Source: Aurelia coerulea | Lineage: Eukaryota; Cnidaria; Scyphozoa; Semaeostomeae; Ulmaridae | Direction of reading: 5' to 3' | DNA length: 64,000 nucleotides | NCBI GenBank assembly: GCA_039566865.1 | Contig: CM076953.1 | Coordinates: forward strand, 1,798,001 to 1,862,000 | Shown here: piece after piece, positions 53,352 through 64,000 of the stretch | How the letters are laid out: each line of letters begins with the position of its first letter | Numbering within the stretch: the stretch's first letter is position 1 | Notes under the pieces: generated by a model | Databases searched by the model: none | Seen by the model: the letters and a program-made list of their open reading frames with translations, nothing else | Told to the model about the DNA's origin: nothing | Position numbers and translations under genes: made by a program

Positions 53352-54356
53352 TTAACAGACACGCAAGAAACTCTGAGAGGTCAAAATCTGATAATTTTGA
53401 TAAAGTTTCATTGTTGGCTCAAATTCTTAGTTTCTTGTAAAAATGCATCGAGTGGTGTACTTTACGACTTTAGCAGTTCTTGCTAAAAGGCTGAAAAATC
53501 AAGGAACCTTTTTTAAACGTGTATGCTCTGCAACAGATACATAATGGTATTCAGTTATATTGGTTTACGAAAGAAGCAACGAAAAGATCACGTAGAGAGG
53601 TATGAGATATGTAGAATAATTTGTTCCTCGTCTGTACGCTAGAGAATTGAGACAAGACAACAAAATACCTGAAGGATCAAGAAAGAAGTGAAAATGAAGA
53701 AGGGCCTAATACAGAAGCTTATCAGAATGATACGAGACAATTGAAAATTGAGATTTTCGAACTGAAAGAAGGCTTAGGTTTAAAATCTAATCAAATTGCG
53801 GTAAGATAATGCGGTCTGTCGCAACATGAACTTGTGAAGTTCCAACAGTAACAGAATTGGAAATTTGACAGTTGGAAGTTATTATGGTAGGAAAGATGAC
53901 AAATTATCTATGGCTCTCATACCATCACATTTTGATTTACAGTGTGCCAAACAGAATTATTATTTTAGGTCATATGGTTTGAAATTAAAAACTTTTTATC
54001 AAGAAATGGATTTAAACTATTAGATATAGATAAGATATAATGAAATCTTGTTCACCATGAATTGTAAGTTACATTCGGCCTGTTTCAAACAACTGTTCAC
54101 TATACTATCAACCCATTTCGGTTGAGTCTCTAGGTGGGCCTACAGTCCAACTAGACTCTGAGCTTCCTAGAGTACCAATCAGATTGCGAGATTTGTGAAT
54201 TGCCATGGTGATGGCAATTATGGTGGAATTTTTAGCCAATCAGGTGAGGTCTGGTAGCAAAGGTAGTAAAGGGAAGTAAAGTGTTCATCTTTTAATTTTC
54301 GCAGTTTCATGATTTTCCAGTCGTGATTGCGGCAAGTGCGCCAAGCAAAATGCAAG

Positions 54357-54602
54357 ATGGCTGAATTGGAGCTTCTATAGAAAACAGAAACACAGTTTAG
54401 AGTTTGGTTGCGTGAGTTTCAAAAGGCTGTTTATTTAGGAGTTTTGAAGGGCGAAGACGTCTTCGTGTGTCCGCCTACAGGAGCAGGGAAGAGTTTTTGC
54501 TTTGATTTATGTCCGCCCTACTTGCAGAGAAAGAGCCAAGTCTTGCTGTTGTGTACTTTAGACTTTAGAACGTCTCTAGGGAAACCAATCGAACATCCTT
54601 AA
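54357..54602 (+). pseudogene. Broken RecQ-like helicase fragment
   Basis: An ATG at 54357 opens a frame with a stop at codon 8 (TAG 54378-54380), then continues in the same frame with LREFQKAV and GEDVFVCPPTGAGKS, the Walker A region of RecQ-like superfamily 2 helicases, and KSFCFDLCPPYL. The frame ends at 54602 before any DEAH box or later motif. Family members are some 400 residues longer in this domain, so it is a dead 5' piece. RecQ-like copies of this form are common in repeats of marine invertebrate genomes, and its neighbourhood resembles 4890-5450. Confidence 0.65.
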
Positions 54603-55428
54603 ATGAGCGAAAGGGTTTTGTTCTTCAATGCATTACTACACAAAGACAAGTCCTTGGAGGTTTCGCAAAAATATTTCGCAAACTGTTTGGGCTCTCTGCA
54701 ATGTAATCTGAAGGCAAGACTTCATAACATAGGGTCAGCTTTTTCACTGTTTCATTATGAGTCTCTTTTGAGCAATGTTTACCGCATAGGGATATCCATG
54801 GTTTTCTCGTAGGCCAAATTTGATTTTCAACCGGCCTGAAATTGCAGCGTCCCTGGGTAAAAATGAATCTTTAAATGAATCCTGACTGTTATGGCTGCAA
54901 AGTTAGTGGATCACGAAATTGCGCCACAGCACCTTAACGATCTTTGGCTAACCATGGTCCTTTGCGCGCCTGATGAAACCAAAAGAATAGAACCTAGGCC
55001 AGTAATGTTTTTCATATCATACGAAAGTCGAACAAGGGATCACAAAGCATCGTGGTTAGCAGTAGGTCCTTAAATGAGTGAAACTTTGATACACATAACT
55101 TGATTTGAACTCACTGGCAATGTTAACTGTATGCAAATGACCTCTGCGAAGGTTATTTGCTGTCATCGGATATTAACAAGCGGCCTCGCTTTGCAGTCAA
55201 CAATGAAATAAAAGATAAGACAAAACACAATATGTTCTTAGTACAATACGGTCTTTTGCTTGCTTATTCACTTTTGCTTGTTGTTGAATTTATCCTGAAC
55301 AAGCGGTTGAGAGTGCAAGCAATGTTGGTCAGGCTATTTTCATTCACTGGTGTGAACACCTCGAGCAGGCATTAAAAATGTATGTGCTCGGATAAAACCA
55401 AGTAAATTCCTTTCTCTTTATTTACCAG

Positions 55429-55529
55429 AGGCCGAGCGAGGGGAGACGGACCACCTTCAATTCATCGAAGAGATGCTGGAATACAACACACAACAGAATG
55501 AAGAAATGATCGCAAGAATACTGCTGTGA
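55429..55529 (+). CDS. Isolated terminal-exon-like ORF, unknown
   Basis: After a good acceptor (CTTTATTTACCAG), a phase-2 frame of 32 residues ends at TGA 55527-55529. It reads AERGETDHLQFIEEMLEYN, then a charged stretch ending ARILL, and would form one amphipathic helix. No partner exon was recognised upstream. It could be the last exon of an unseen gene or a relic of the helicase-type repeat just before it. Function unknown. Confidence 0.3.
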
Positions 55530-56038
55530 TGTTGTGAGTAGTTCGTTTCATCTTTCGTGTTCTGTGTTTATCGTTTTTGTCACGATTTCACGAAAGATTC
55601 GTTTGCCTAACGCAAGATTTGTACGCTGGTGTGTTCATGTTGCTGATGAGTGAGAGAGGAAAGTTATTTTGCAGTGATATTTCAAAAGGATGTGAAAAGA
55701 AAGCCAATTCTTGCTATAGCAGAGCTTTAAATCAGCTGGATGCAAAACGAAAGCGTTGATGATAAATAACCAACTGCACGAAATAATAAAACAATATTTC
55801 ATAAGCACACGAAGAGTATTTTGAAAAGATAACCAAAACCAAAGCTTAGTTTCGTGGTTGAGGCTTGGATTGGCTTTCGGTTATCTATCATGAAGACACT
55901 GTCGTGGGATTTTCATTAGTGATAAAAGATGTAGAATTTCATTCTCAAATACTCACAGTGTTGGAGTATTTGTTTTATCATCTTGAATACTCTAAATTAG
56001 AGTCATTTGAGATTTGATTTGCTTCGAGAAAAGTGCTC

Positions 56039-56881
56039 ATGGCGACAGAATTGCAGTCGATAAACTATATAACACATCATATTGAGAGATTGCCCTTGAA
56101 TGATAATAATTTTGTTGGAAGTGCGGAGAAATTGCCTTCGTTGATTTACTACCATGAAAGTTTGGAAAGAAACTCGAAATCTTGTAAGATAAACAAGAAT
56201 GGCGTGCAAATACGAGACAATGGTACGAACAGGTCGTCATTTGAGTCTCGACCAGGTTTCAATGAACATAACAAAACCTGGCGCGATATCACACATGATA
56301 GTAGGCCGAAACGAACGCAAACCATTCGCGATGTCGTAAATAAGATAGAGCCTATCTTGCCAAGTGACGATGCTTCGGCATGCTCGAAACCGCTCGAGGA
56401 ATGGAACAATACATCGGCAATTAACCGAAACTACGATTTTACGACTAATAAGCGTAAAAGATCAAGCGATTCATCAGGCAGTGATTCCTCGAAATCTAGT
56501 TGCGATGAAGAGATCAGAAGACTAGGCCTGTGCGAAAATCGAAATTTTCATAGTTTCCCCGTCAAGATACAACCTGATTTTTGTCGACCTTGTGATAGTT
56601 TAGCAGACGTTTCGTCCCCGCGTTACAAGAAGAAACCATCATGCAAATCACAGCCTGGACAAAAACGACCGAAAAACCGTCCCGCACTGGATTTCGAGTC
56701 ACCGAAAAAGCGGTCATCTTCGACATCGTGGTTCCCTTTTCGTTTCCGTTCTGGAGAGAGAAAAATCAAAGTTATACGCGTTACACCATTCGACCAGCGT
56801 GGACCGAGCATTGATAATTTTTATGGGGAACATTTGAAAGAGGATGCATTCTTTCGTCCGATACGAGTAGAAGAAGAATAA
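56039..56881 (+). CDS. Intronless gene of unknown function
   Basis: An uninterrupted frame of 280 residues starts at an ATG in good context (TCATGGCG). I recognise no family. The protein is hydrophilic and probably nuclear, with basic clusters (NKRKR, PKKRSSS), a serine-rich stretch (SSDSSGSDSSKSS) and a rather ordered C-terminus with SWFPFRF, IKVIRVTPFDQRG and DAFFRPIRVEEE. No signal peptide or membrane segment is seen. The stop codon lies within AATAAA (56877-56882), a possible poly(A) signal at the very end of the frame. Base composition is less AT-rich than the surroundings and CpG is frequent, which supports coding. Alternatives are a chance frame or a single-exon retrocopy. Confidence 0.55.
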   Translation: MATELQSINYITHHIERLPLNDNNFVGSAEKLPSLIYYHESLERNSKSCKINKNGVQIRDNGTNRSSFESRPGFNEHNKTWRDITHDSRPKRTQTIRDVVNKIEPILPSDDASACSKPLEEWNNTSAINRNYDFTTNKRKRSSDSSGSDSSKSSCDEEIRRLGLCENRNFHSFPVKIQPDFCRPCDSLADVSSPRYKKKPSCKSQPGQKRPKNRPALDFESPKKRSSSTSWFPFRFRSGERKIKVIRVTPFDQRGPSIDNFYGEHLKEDAFFRPIRVEEE

Positions 56882-57189
56882 AGGTTCTCTGGACGGGCAG
56901 AAGAAAAATAACGGCGTTTACTGAGTTGCAAACAAGGTAAAAAACCGCAAATTGGAGAAAAAATGAAGCGGTATCATAGTGGGACTTTTTATTTACAAAT
57001 CGTGATCTAAATAAGCTCAGTTGGTTACGAAACATAATCCAAACTCAGAGGGTCTACTGTGGTTGTCAGTCGAACAGACAAGTTCACCTGACGTTATTTG
57101 TAACCATTTCATACAAGTTTGGAAATTCGTGCAGGCGAACAAGGACAGATTTTATAAGACAATCACATCCGTTGCTTTTGATTGGCCCC

Positions 57190-57665
57190 ACAATTCAAAG
57201 CGATTAGCAATTGCAGACGGTAGTTCAAAACAAACAAAGCCATTAAAGTTGCCCCCAAACCAGTAGGGCAAACTGTCGCCTTGTGCACACGAAATGTGGC
57301 TTTTAGGAGAAGTCATGATTTTATAACGAAAGTAGAAGGATGTATCTGAGGATCTGCTTGGCGGATTTTGATTATTTGATTCAGAAGCTGGGTAGTAATT
57401 GTTTCATTTGAAACCATAAATAAGACAAGATTGTATTGCCTTCTGCTTATCTTCTGAATCAAATAAGCAAAATCCGCGTGGCAAATCTTAAGAGTTATCC
57501 TTCTTCTTTAGTTATAAACTGATGACTTTCGTTAAAAATCACCTTTCGCTTGTACAAAGCGACAGTTTGCCCCACTGGTTTCAGAGCAACTTTTGTGGCT
57601 TTGTTTGTTTTGAGTTACTAGTTGAGAGAATTTCCTTTGTCTGGAATCGCTATTTGCTTTAAATT
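57190..57665. mobile_element. Inverted-repeat element
   Basis: Arms around ACTGTCGC (about 57271) and GCGACAGTTTGCCCCACTGG (57559) pair, continuing outward with AACAAACAAAGCC and GGCTTTGTTTGTT, and inward with AATCAAATAAGCAAAATC-like complements. The outer sequence resembles 24955-25015. No coding capacity. Confidence 0.65.
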
Positions 57666-57769
57666 GAGGTGTCAATCTGAAGCAACTGATGTTATTGTGT
57701 TACAAAATCTGGCCTTGCTGTGAAGGCGTGATTTCAGTACCATTTGGGTGACTGTATCAACAAACAAAA

Positions 57770-57910
57770 GATGATTTCCCAGGTGTATGGTCACTTGACC
57801 TGAAGTGGGTATAAAATTGGTTTCTGGATTTTTCTTTCTAATAGATTAATTCAGCTGATATTGTTTACTCACTTCAGGTCAAGTGACCATACACTTGGGA
57901 AATCATCTCT
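57770..57910. mobile_element. Short inverted-repeat element
   Basis: GATGATTTCCCAGGTGTATG and CATACACTTGGGAAATCATC, with matching inner TCACTTGACCTGAAGTG and CACTTCAGGTCAAGTGA, form nearly 40-bp arms around a loop of about 60 bp. Confidence 0.75.
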
Positions 57911-59164
57911 TTGCCTGTTACACAGGCTAAAAGGAAAGTTTTCCCAAGAGGAAGATAAAGTTATTTTTTTGAAATGGGTGAAAACAACTTTAGCTGAATT
58001 TGTCGATTTATTGTTTTGGTTTTGCAAGGAAAAGGTAAGCATAGTAAGCAAAAATGAGATAGCGCTTGTTTTCGAAGCAGTTCTTCTTCAGAAACTGTCT
58101 GACTTAAATTTAAATTTTTTGCTTTGCCAATTTCTTTCGAAAAATACGGTTCAGCTGAAGCGTCTTGAAGAGTTCTCGTTGTCGAAAGTTTTTGCCAACA
58201 GCAACGGTATTTATTTTGTCCAAAGTGATTAGATCATTTATGACTGTTACTGTGAAAGTTTCTTGCGTTGATTGCAGAATCAAATCAATTAATAGACTTG
58301 CTATGCTTGTTTCGTTCTTCCTGCAAAGACAATTATGACAATGTCTAAAAGAAGAGCTACCTCATTTGACACATGCTTACTTTCTTCTTGCTTGCAAGTT
58401 CCCCAGCGACCCATTTTGCAAAACTTATCCATCAAATGAAAGCACACAAGTTGCACTTTCATAAAGTTATCATCTCTTTTAAGTTTGACCTTTCGTTGCT
58501 GATAAATTTGAATTTATGGACTGGTAGACTTTTGACACACCCTTCACAAATACTTTGTTATGGCCTACTTCTATGATTAGGTGCCCACAGGACAATGAAA
58601 TTGCTTGGAGTGTAGCGGAACCATTGGCTAAATATTGTCGTCTGACACTGGTCAAAGCAAATCTGAAATCGACCGATAAGATCTGGATCTGAAAGGGAAT
58701 TTTTTTGGCTACAGTAGTGGAAAGCTTTCCCTTGGATCTGATAGAAGAATTATTCGCCTTTGCTATTTCTCGTTGTTTCATTTCAAAACATTGTTTCTGT
58801 TCGGCTGAGAAGCATAGGCCTTCATTTCATTCCCAGTTATCAGTATAATATCATATTTATGATAAACAAAAATGTCGAAAATAGAAAAACCTTTGAATTT
58901 GGAAGAAAATACGATTTTAATATTTTCCAGTATAGAATCCCTTCACGATGTGGCGTTTGTGAATTGACCTGACCACATGAATTGAAATATTTTGATATAA
59001 ACCAAATTAGTATTGATGAATTAGAACCAGTTAGTTGCCCTAACCACTTGCAGATAGCGTTTGGTCGCACGTTTGACCTCATATATCTTTGTGCCGTCTC
59101 TAAGAACATCGTAGTTTCTTGGCAACCAAATGCAAGACCCTTGCCTGCAACAAAAGAAACCAGC
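57911..59164. other. Gene-free stretch with a weak exon-like frame
   Basis: A frame at 57928-58033 (containing GKFSQEEDKVIFLKW) lies between a plausible acceptor and a GTAAGC donor but matches nothing I know. Nothing else is supported. Confidence 0.35.
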
Positions 59165-59262
59165 TAAGTCTGCACGCAGGCCACAAGACCCTCGAAAAAA
59201 ACATATGCTCGAATGGAGGCCTCTCTCTGAGAAGAAATTATAGCCGAGTCCGCACACAGGCT
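59165..59262. repeat. GCACGCAGGC-family inverted repeat
   Basis: TAAGTCTGCACGCAGGC near the left and GAGTCCGCACACAGGCTA near the right belong to the motif family at 44683 and 48661. Here the two motifs lie in the same direction, so this may be two adjoining fragments. Confidence 0.45.
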
Positions 59263-59339
59263 ACCTGGAGCTGGGCTGAGGTGTGGCTCGAGTGTGGGAT
59301 AGCGTCCCGTCCGCCCTCGCCTTTGACCCACTGCATCTA

Positions 59340-60345
59340 TTTCATTTCATTTCATTTTTTTTTTCATTTTAAATTCTTTAAACAGGGTTAAATATACAGT
59401 TAAATACTGATTTCCAAATTGCCCTGTAAAATAATAACAAAATAAAGATATCTAATCAAAATTTACAAGTAACGATAAAGATGAAAATAAAACTGGTATG
59501 TAAATAAGGAGTTCAACCGAAAAGATTACTGGCTGGTTTTATATGCAGCTTTGAATCGATTTAAGGTCGACGCTGTCTTGACATCAGCGTTAAGGTTATT
59601 CCATAATCGTGCTCCTCTATAAGCAAAGCACCGTTGACCACTGGACGTTTTTAGGAAAGGCAGCTTCAGGTCTGTATTTGTATTTCGAAGCACTCTAATA
59701 CCATTATCCGACAACCTCTCGAACAAAGTTGCAAGGTAATTGGGAGCTTCCTCATTAATTGACCTGTACACCATCCTTGCGGTTTCCATGTCAATAAGTT
59801 CTCTGACCGTTTGCCATTCTAGTTCCTTCAGAAGTGGCTGTGAGGACGCATCGTAAGGGCTGTTTGTAGCTATCCTCACGGCACGGTTTTGTAGTTTCTG
59901 TAGTTTGTTTAAGGCAGTGGTACTACAGACTCCCCATACGGAACAACAGGATCGGAAATATGGCTCGATAAGACTTCTGTACATTGACTGAATCGTAGTT
60001 AGAGGGAGATATGTTTTCGCATAACGTAACATTCCGATTCCTTTTGATGTCTTTTTAATTATAGCGGAAATATGATCATCCCAATTTAGAAATTGGTCAA
60101 CTTCGATCCCCAGGTATTTTGTGTGCTTAATCTCCGAAACTGGTTCTTCACCAATAACAATTTGCACTTTTTGTGTTTCAGAGTTTTCAATGTCTTTCAA
60201 CTTCTTTCTACCTCCTATGAGGAGATTTTGTGTTTTGGCGACATTGAGAGATAACTTATTTGATTCCAACCAGGTTTTTAAACAAAGAAGGTCGGAATTG
60301 ACACTTTCGTTTATGGTGGGGATAGAATCCGATGTGCAATCTCCA
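59340..60345 (-). pseudogene. 5'-truncated LINE with reverse transcriptase C-terminus
   Basis: An intact minus-strand frame from about 60345 to 59526 has LESNKLSLNVAKTQNLLIG, KYLGIEVDQFLNWDDHI, SLIEPYFRSCCSVWG, LQNRAVRIATNSPYDAS, ARMVYRSINEEAPNYL and YRGARLWNNLN. These are the thumb and tail of non-LTR (Jockey/CR1-type) reverse transcriptases. The endonuclease and the YxDD catalytic core are missing, so it is inactive despite the open frame. A tail of repeated ATTTC units at 59339-59365 marks the 3' end. The open frame suggests fairly recent insertion. Confidence 0.86.
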
Positions 60346-60512
60346 GGCACAGAATAGTTTCTAGGCAAACAAATGCAAGACGAAAGTCCCTGGAAGGTTT
60401 GCTTTGTGTTCCACCGAAAGGCACATATGGCTGGAGTAGTAACTGCAGAACAAAGTTTAGAACTCCAGCTGGTCCTTATCTCCCTCCTGAAAATGGTCAG
60501 GGACAGCTTCAT

Positions 60513-62080
60513 TTCTAACTAATATGTTTTAGAATCTACCTCTGAAATTATGAGGGATTTTTCAGGAATGTTCCTTCAAAAAACCTTCAAAACAGGCCAA
60601 CAACCTGCTAAATGAAGACGTTACCCTAATACCAGACAGATCTCAGGTTGAATTTGTTTGCCTAGAGATGGCACTTAGATACAGTCGATCAACCTGAGAG
60701 CAAGCTTTATCTGTAAGTGGTCAAGGAAAGCTTCTTATCCAAAATGTTAGTCAGACCTTTAAGATCTCGAACTCCAGCCAGACGTGAGCCTAATTCTATT
60801 CAGGCATTTGTTTGCGTAGAGATTGCATTTAGCTACCATGAATCCAACCATAGGGGATAGATGATTTTTATACCCGAAGAAGAAGATTTGAAATGAAGGT
60901 CTGATAAACCGATTGTTGACAAGAAGCAAGTTGAGTCTTTACTTTATGCCCAGAAGAAATCATTGATATCTTGTGGGATTATTGTGCTCTCATGACTGAA
61001 ATACCTCCCTTTCATCTTTTATACCCTCTAATCGTCGCACCATTGGGGACATCCGACGCCTCCTTGCCTTACTCTAAAAATACCCAAAAATACACTGTTT
61101 TGAGGTTTTTTCCTGTTTCGAATTTTGAGAAAATATTTACCTGTATTGCCTTCTTTGTACATTTCAGTAATCCTCCCATCCCATTTTTGGCTTTGCAACC
61201 AATCAATAGAAAGGGATTGTCTTGCATTGTTTTAACAGCCAATCAGAGCCATTTGAATGTTCTGGGAAATATCTTTGATATGACAGGGTTGCAGAAAATA
61301 GCCAACCATTCAGTAGGAAATAGCATTTGTTTGAAAGTAGCTGGTATTCTCTGCATACCATTTCCATGGTTCGCAAATTAGTAATTTTTATCCCCCTCAA
61401 ATTTAGCTACTCAGAAAAATGGTTATAGATACACCCCTGGGTAATAATGATTCTTCGATCTTGTTTTACGATGTTGGTGGCCGGTGCCAGACGAAGCTAC
61501 AGCTAACTTCTCCTTTACTCGACGCAATTTTATTAGAGTAATAACGGATCATCTGTGCCATTCACAGTCATCAGGATTTTAGCTTTTGTTTTGTTGAATG
61601 AAAATTTCCTGATTGGGAATAGATTTTGCGTTGATATCGTACGAGTTGCTGGGTCATCTGATCAACTTACAAATATTTCATGGCAGTATCCTGTGAAATA
61701 ATTAATGATCCCTTGCTAAGGTTGATTAGATGTCTTCTATTAACACAAAAACTATTTAGTTCCCAGTAAGGCACTTATTGTGTTAACTACGGGTGGGTCC
61801 ATCAGCAGGCTCATAAAAGTGAGATATTAATTATACCTTTGAGTGAAAACTGCGATGGGAATGATATGGGAGGAGCAAAAAAGGACTGGTAGAAGTTTTC
61901 CTGTCAGACAGGCAACGCTTCTACTTGCAAACGATTCATAAAATATAACATGTTATGAGCTCCAAACTGAATCATTTGGTTCCAAAACGCAAATGATTAT
62001 TAGTTATATTTCCAATTGTAAACTGTTGATGTGGGAGGAGCAAGAAAGGCAGGTAGAATTTCTCTCGTTTGGCAGGCAGC
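60513..62080. other. Gene-free stretch
   Basis: Fragments around AGGCAxACAAATGCAAGAC at 60362, and more diverged ones at 60657 and 60810, hint at a decayed repeat that also flanks the LINE at about 59118. No gene was recognised. Confidence 0.4.
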
Positions 62081-62225
62081 GCAGAGACGTAGGAACCGGG
62101 GGCATTGGGGGCATGTACCCCCCTAAAGATTTTGCAACTATAACGAAAAAGGTGTCTTTTTGTCTTAGGAAGTGCCCAATTTATCTTATTGAAAGAATTC
62201 CCTTGAAGTGCCCCCCCCCCCCCCA
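62081..62225. mobile_element. Truncated relative of the 1510-1675 MITE
   Basis: CAGAGACGTAGGAACCGGGG opens the segment, as in the complement of the right end of 1510-1675, and ends in a run of about 15 C. The second terminus is missing. Confidence 0.5.
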
Positions 62226-62431
62226 ACAAGTTACCGCTTGAAATTGGTAAGAAGCTGAGAAAATGGAATTGAACTGAATAGTGAATAGTTCTTGCAGCGA
62301 TTTGAGAAAATATTCGTGGCTGCGGAGAACTTGGGAGGTCAAGCCTGCTTTGCTCCATAGTGACCATCGTCCCTTCTATTTGTATACCAACAACCAATTC
62401 TCTTTATCTACTATCGATGCAGGCAGATGTA

Positions 62432-62819
62432 CAGAGTGTCCCAAAAAATTGTGCCCTATTCGCGTGGTTGCTGTGGAGGAGCAGTACCTTAAATTGTCTC
62501 AGTTTTCATACAGTTGCAAAGGTCAGGCTTCAACATAGTGTTTGAGACCTTGTTTGAGTCAATCTGACAAGTCATTGCTGATTTATGGGAGAGGAAAGGC
62601 AAAATAAATGGTTGCTTCAAAACAGCGCAATTCGTATTCGTCTTTAATTTGCCTTTCCTGGACCATAAATCAGCAACCACTTGTCAGACTGACTCAAACG
62701 AGGTTTCGAATTGTAAGTTGAAGCTTGACTTATGCAACTGTGTAAAAACTGAGACGATCAAATCTACGGCTCCTCCGCATCAGGCACACAAGCGGGGCAC
62801 AATGTTTTGGTACACCCTG
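62432..62819. mobile_element. TA-site inverted-repeat element with CAGAGTGTCCC ends
   Basis: The left end, CAGAGTGTCCCAAAAAATTG, and right end, CAATGTTTTGGTACACCCTG, are complements with a few mismatches, flanked by TA. Inner arms pair, for example CTTAAATTGTCTCAG-type sequence and CATAAATCAGCAA. It has the same end group as 15560-16154 but a different interior. Confidence 0.78.
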
Positions 62820-63445
62820 TAGGCCTAAAGTTTAGCCAGAGGGCCGTTTCTGTAGGTGTAATTAATTTTGAAATGGTATGTAAATAAATTTATCAGTTGT
62901 GCAAAGTATCAGAAACGGAGAAATTGGCACGGGGTGACACCGTTGTAGCGTATTTCTCTGTGCAACTTCCTAGCGCCCCTGACGAAACTTGTAACGTCTT
63001 TTGATCGTTATCGGAACGTTACAGAAACAAAGATAAAAAACGTCTTGAATGTCTTATAATACGTTACAGCTGTACATCTGTTTGGTGTTGTCTTAGTTTT
63101 CGTTCCAGTGTTCAATAATTTCCAGGTCTCGTAACGATCCTTATTGTAAATATTCCCCATAGTTTAGCGTTAAACCCACGTCAGTTGTTATGGCCACGTA
63201 TATGGTATCTGTGAAACCTTACGATTAACTAATCCTGAAAGATTGCATATAATTTTGGATGGATAAAAGTAATCCAGAGCTAGAATCCTTCACAATGAAC
63301 GCCTTAAAAGCACTGTAGCCAAGATAACAGGGAATTTGTGGCATTTTGTCAACACAGAAATAGGCCGTGTAATCCAGCCTTATGCGTTCCCATAGAGCGG
63401 TCGCCAATCTTATTGGAGGGAGTTTAAAGCATGGTGTAAGTTTGG

Positions 63446-63745
63446 AAAACACCACAGGTGCTTAGACAAGACTGCTTTCCTGGTGGCTTTTAGGAAGGGT
63501 CACGACCGGGCTGCAGTTCTTAGCACAGAAAACAGCAGATTCTTTATATTGTAGATAATATACTTTTGGGTTTGAAATAATGAATGTGCGAGCAATTAAC
63601 ACCACTGCACCAAAGTGGGTGTTGAACCCTCTACCACAGGTGCCTACAGGTGCCTAGGCAGTGCTGCTTTCCAGGTGGTTATTTTCAAGACTCACACGAC
63701 CGAATTGTGGTTTTAGGACGGAAAACAGCACATTTTATGCGGACA
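63446..63745 (+). repeat. Imperfect direct repeat, two to three units
   Basis: CACAGGTGC, CTGCTTTCC, GGTGG and GGAAAACAGCA-type blocks occur in the same order at 63453-63540 and 63640-63735. A third, partial unit with CTCCTGGTGGCTTCTAAGAA follows at about 63905. No gene lies between here and the window end. Confidence 0.5.
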
Positions 63746-64000
63746 CCGGTATTTTGAACAAACATTTTATTCGATGCTGCCACCTTTAAGTGAGTCTTAT
63801 TCCAAGCACTACTACCTTAACTGCGAGCATGATGTAGGAGGAGTGCAGTGGACAAGCGCAATGAATAAACATTTCGCTTGGCTATGCTGCTCTCTCCTGG
63901 CGAGTCTCCTGGTGGCTTCTAAGAAAGCTTACAACCAAACTACGTTGTTTAGGGCGGAGTGCAGGAGATTTTTATCTTTAATTTGTAAATAATGTAACTT

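Noticed and set aside
57861..58232. A 123-codon frame as a gene
   Set aside because: It has no ATG at its start, begins inside an inverted-repeat arm and has no known domain; only a weak exon-like part remains.
61972..62397. A 141-codon minus-strand frame
   Set aside because: It crosses the truncated MITE at 62081-62225 and its poly-C run and has low-complexity, domain-free sequence.
1..64000. CRISPR arrays, bacterial operons, prophage or plasmid features
   Set aside because: Nothing of the kind is present; spliced animal genes, SINEs and LINEs show this is eukaryotic nuclear DNA.

Overview
The window is animal nuclear DNA. It is AT-rich, its genes have many short exons between long introns, and it is crowded with small non-autonomous transposons, tRNA-like SINEs and 5'-truncated LINEs. 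Several repeats look like ones I associate with cnidarian, probably anthozoan, genomes: ends of the GGGGGGTACTC type, GCCTGCGTGCAG hairpins, and GGGAGCGGTCATTTTTAA ends. That placement is from memory and inference (about 0.5); metazoan is near certain.

Three conserved genes fill the first 43 kb. (1) Positions 343-25604, plus strand: a TRPA-family channel gene with about 15 ankyrin repeats, transmembrane segments S1-S5, the conserved post-S6 stretch and a C-terminal coiled coil. No exon for the pore loop and S6 can be found, and the flanking exons join in frame without it. (2) Positions 27945-29728, minus strand: a two-exon ZNHIT2-like HIT zinc-finger gene. (3) Positions 30622-43296, plus strand: a ten-exon OGA (protein O-GlcNAcase) gene with its full catalytic centre and a C-terminal acetyltransferase-like domain. 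ZNHIT2 and OGA are head to head, their starts about 0.7-0.9 kb apart.

From 43.3 to 64 kb genes are sparse. There is one plausible intronless gene of unknown function (56039-56881), an isolated terminal-exon-like ORF (55429-55529), a broken RecQ-like helicase fragment (54357-54602) and two LINE 3' ends on the minus strand (about 45.55-46.15 kb and 59.34-60.35 kb). The rest is repeats or featureless.

The transposon record can be read directly. One inverted-repeat family has four near-complete copies, each flanked by an exact and different 9-bp target duplication. A second family has two copies with exact 8-bp duplications. Other elements have TA or TTAA sites, one element is nested inside another, and one transposon abuts an ankyrin exon. 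Several insertions lie within about 30 bp of TRPA splice sites.

The three main genes show no sign of acting in one pathway: one encodes a membrane channel, one a chaperone and snRNP-assembly adaptor, one a sugar hydrolase. Only the ZNHIT2/OGA pair is likely to share regulation.
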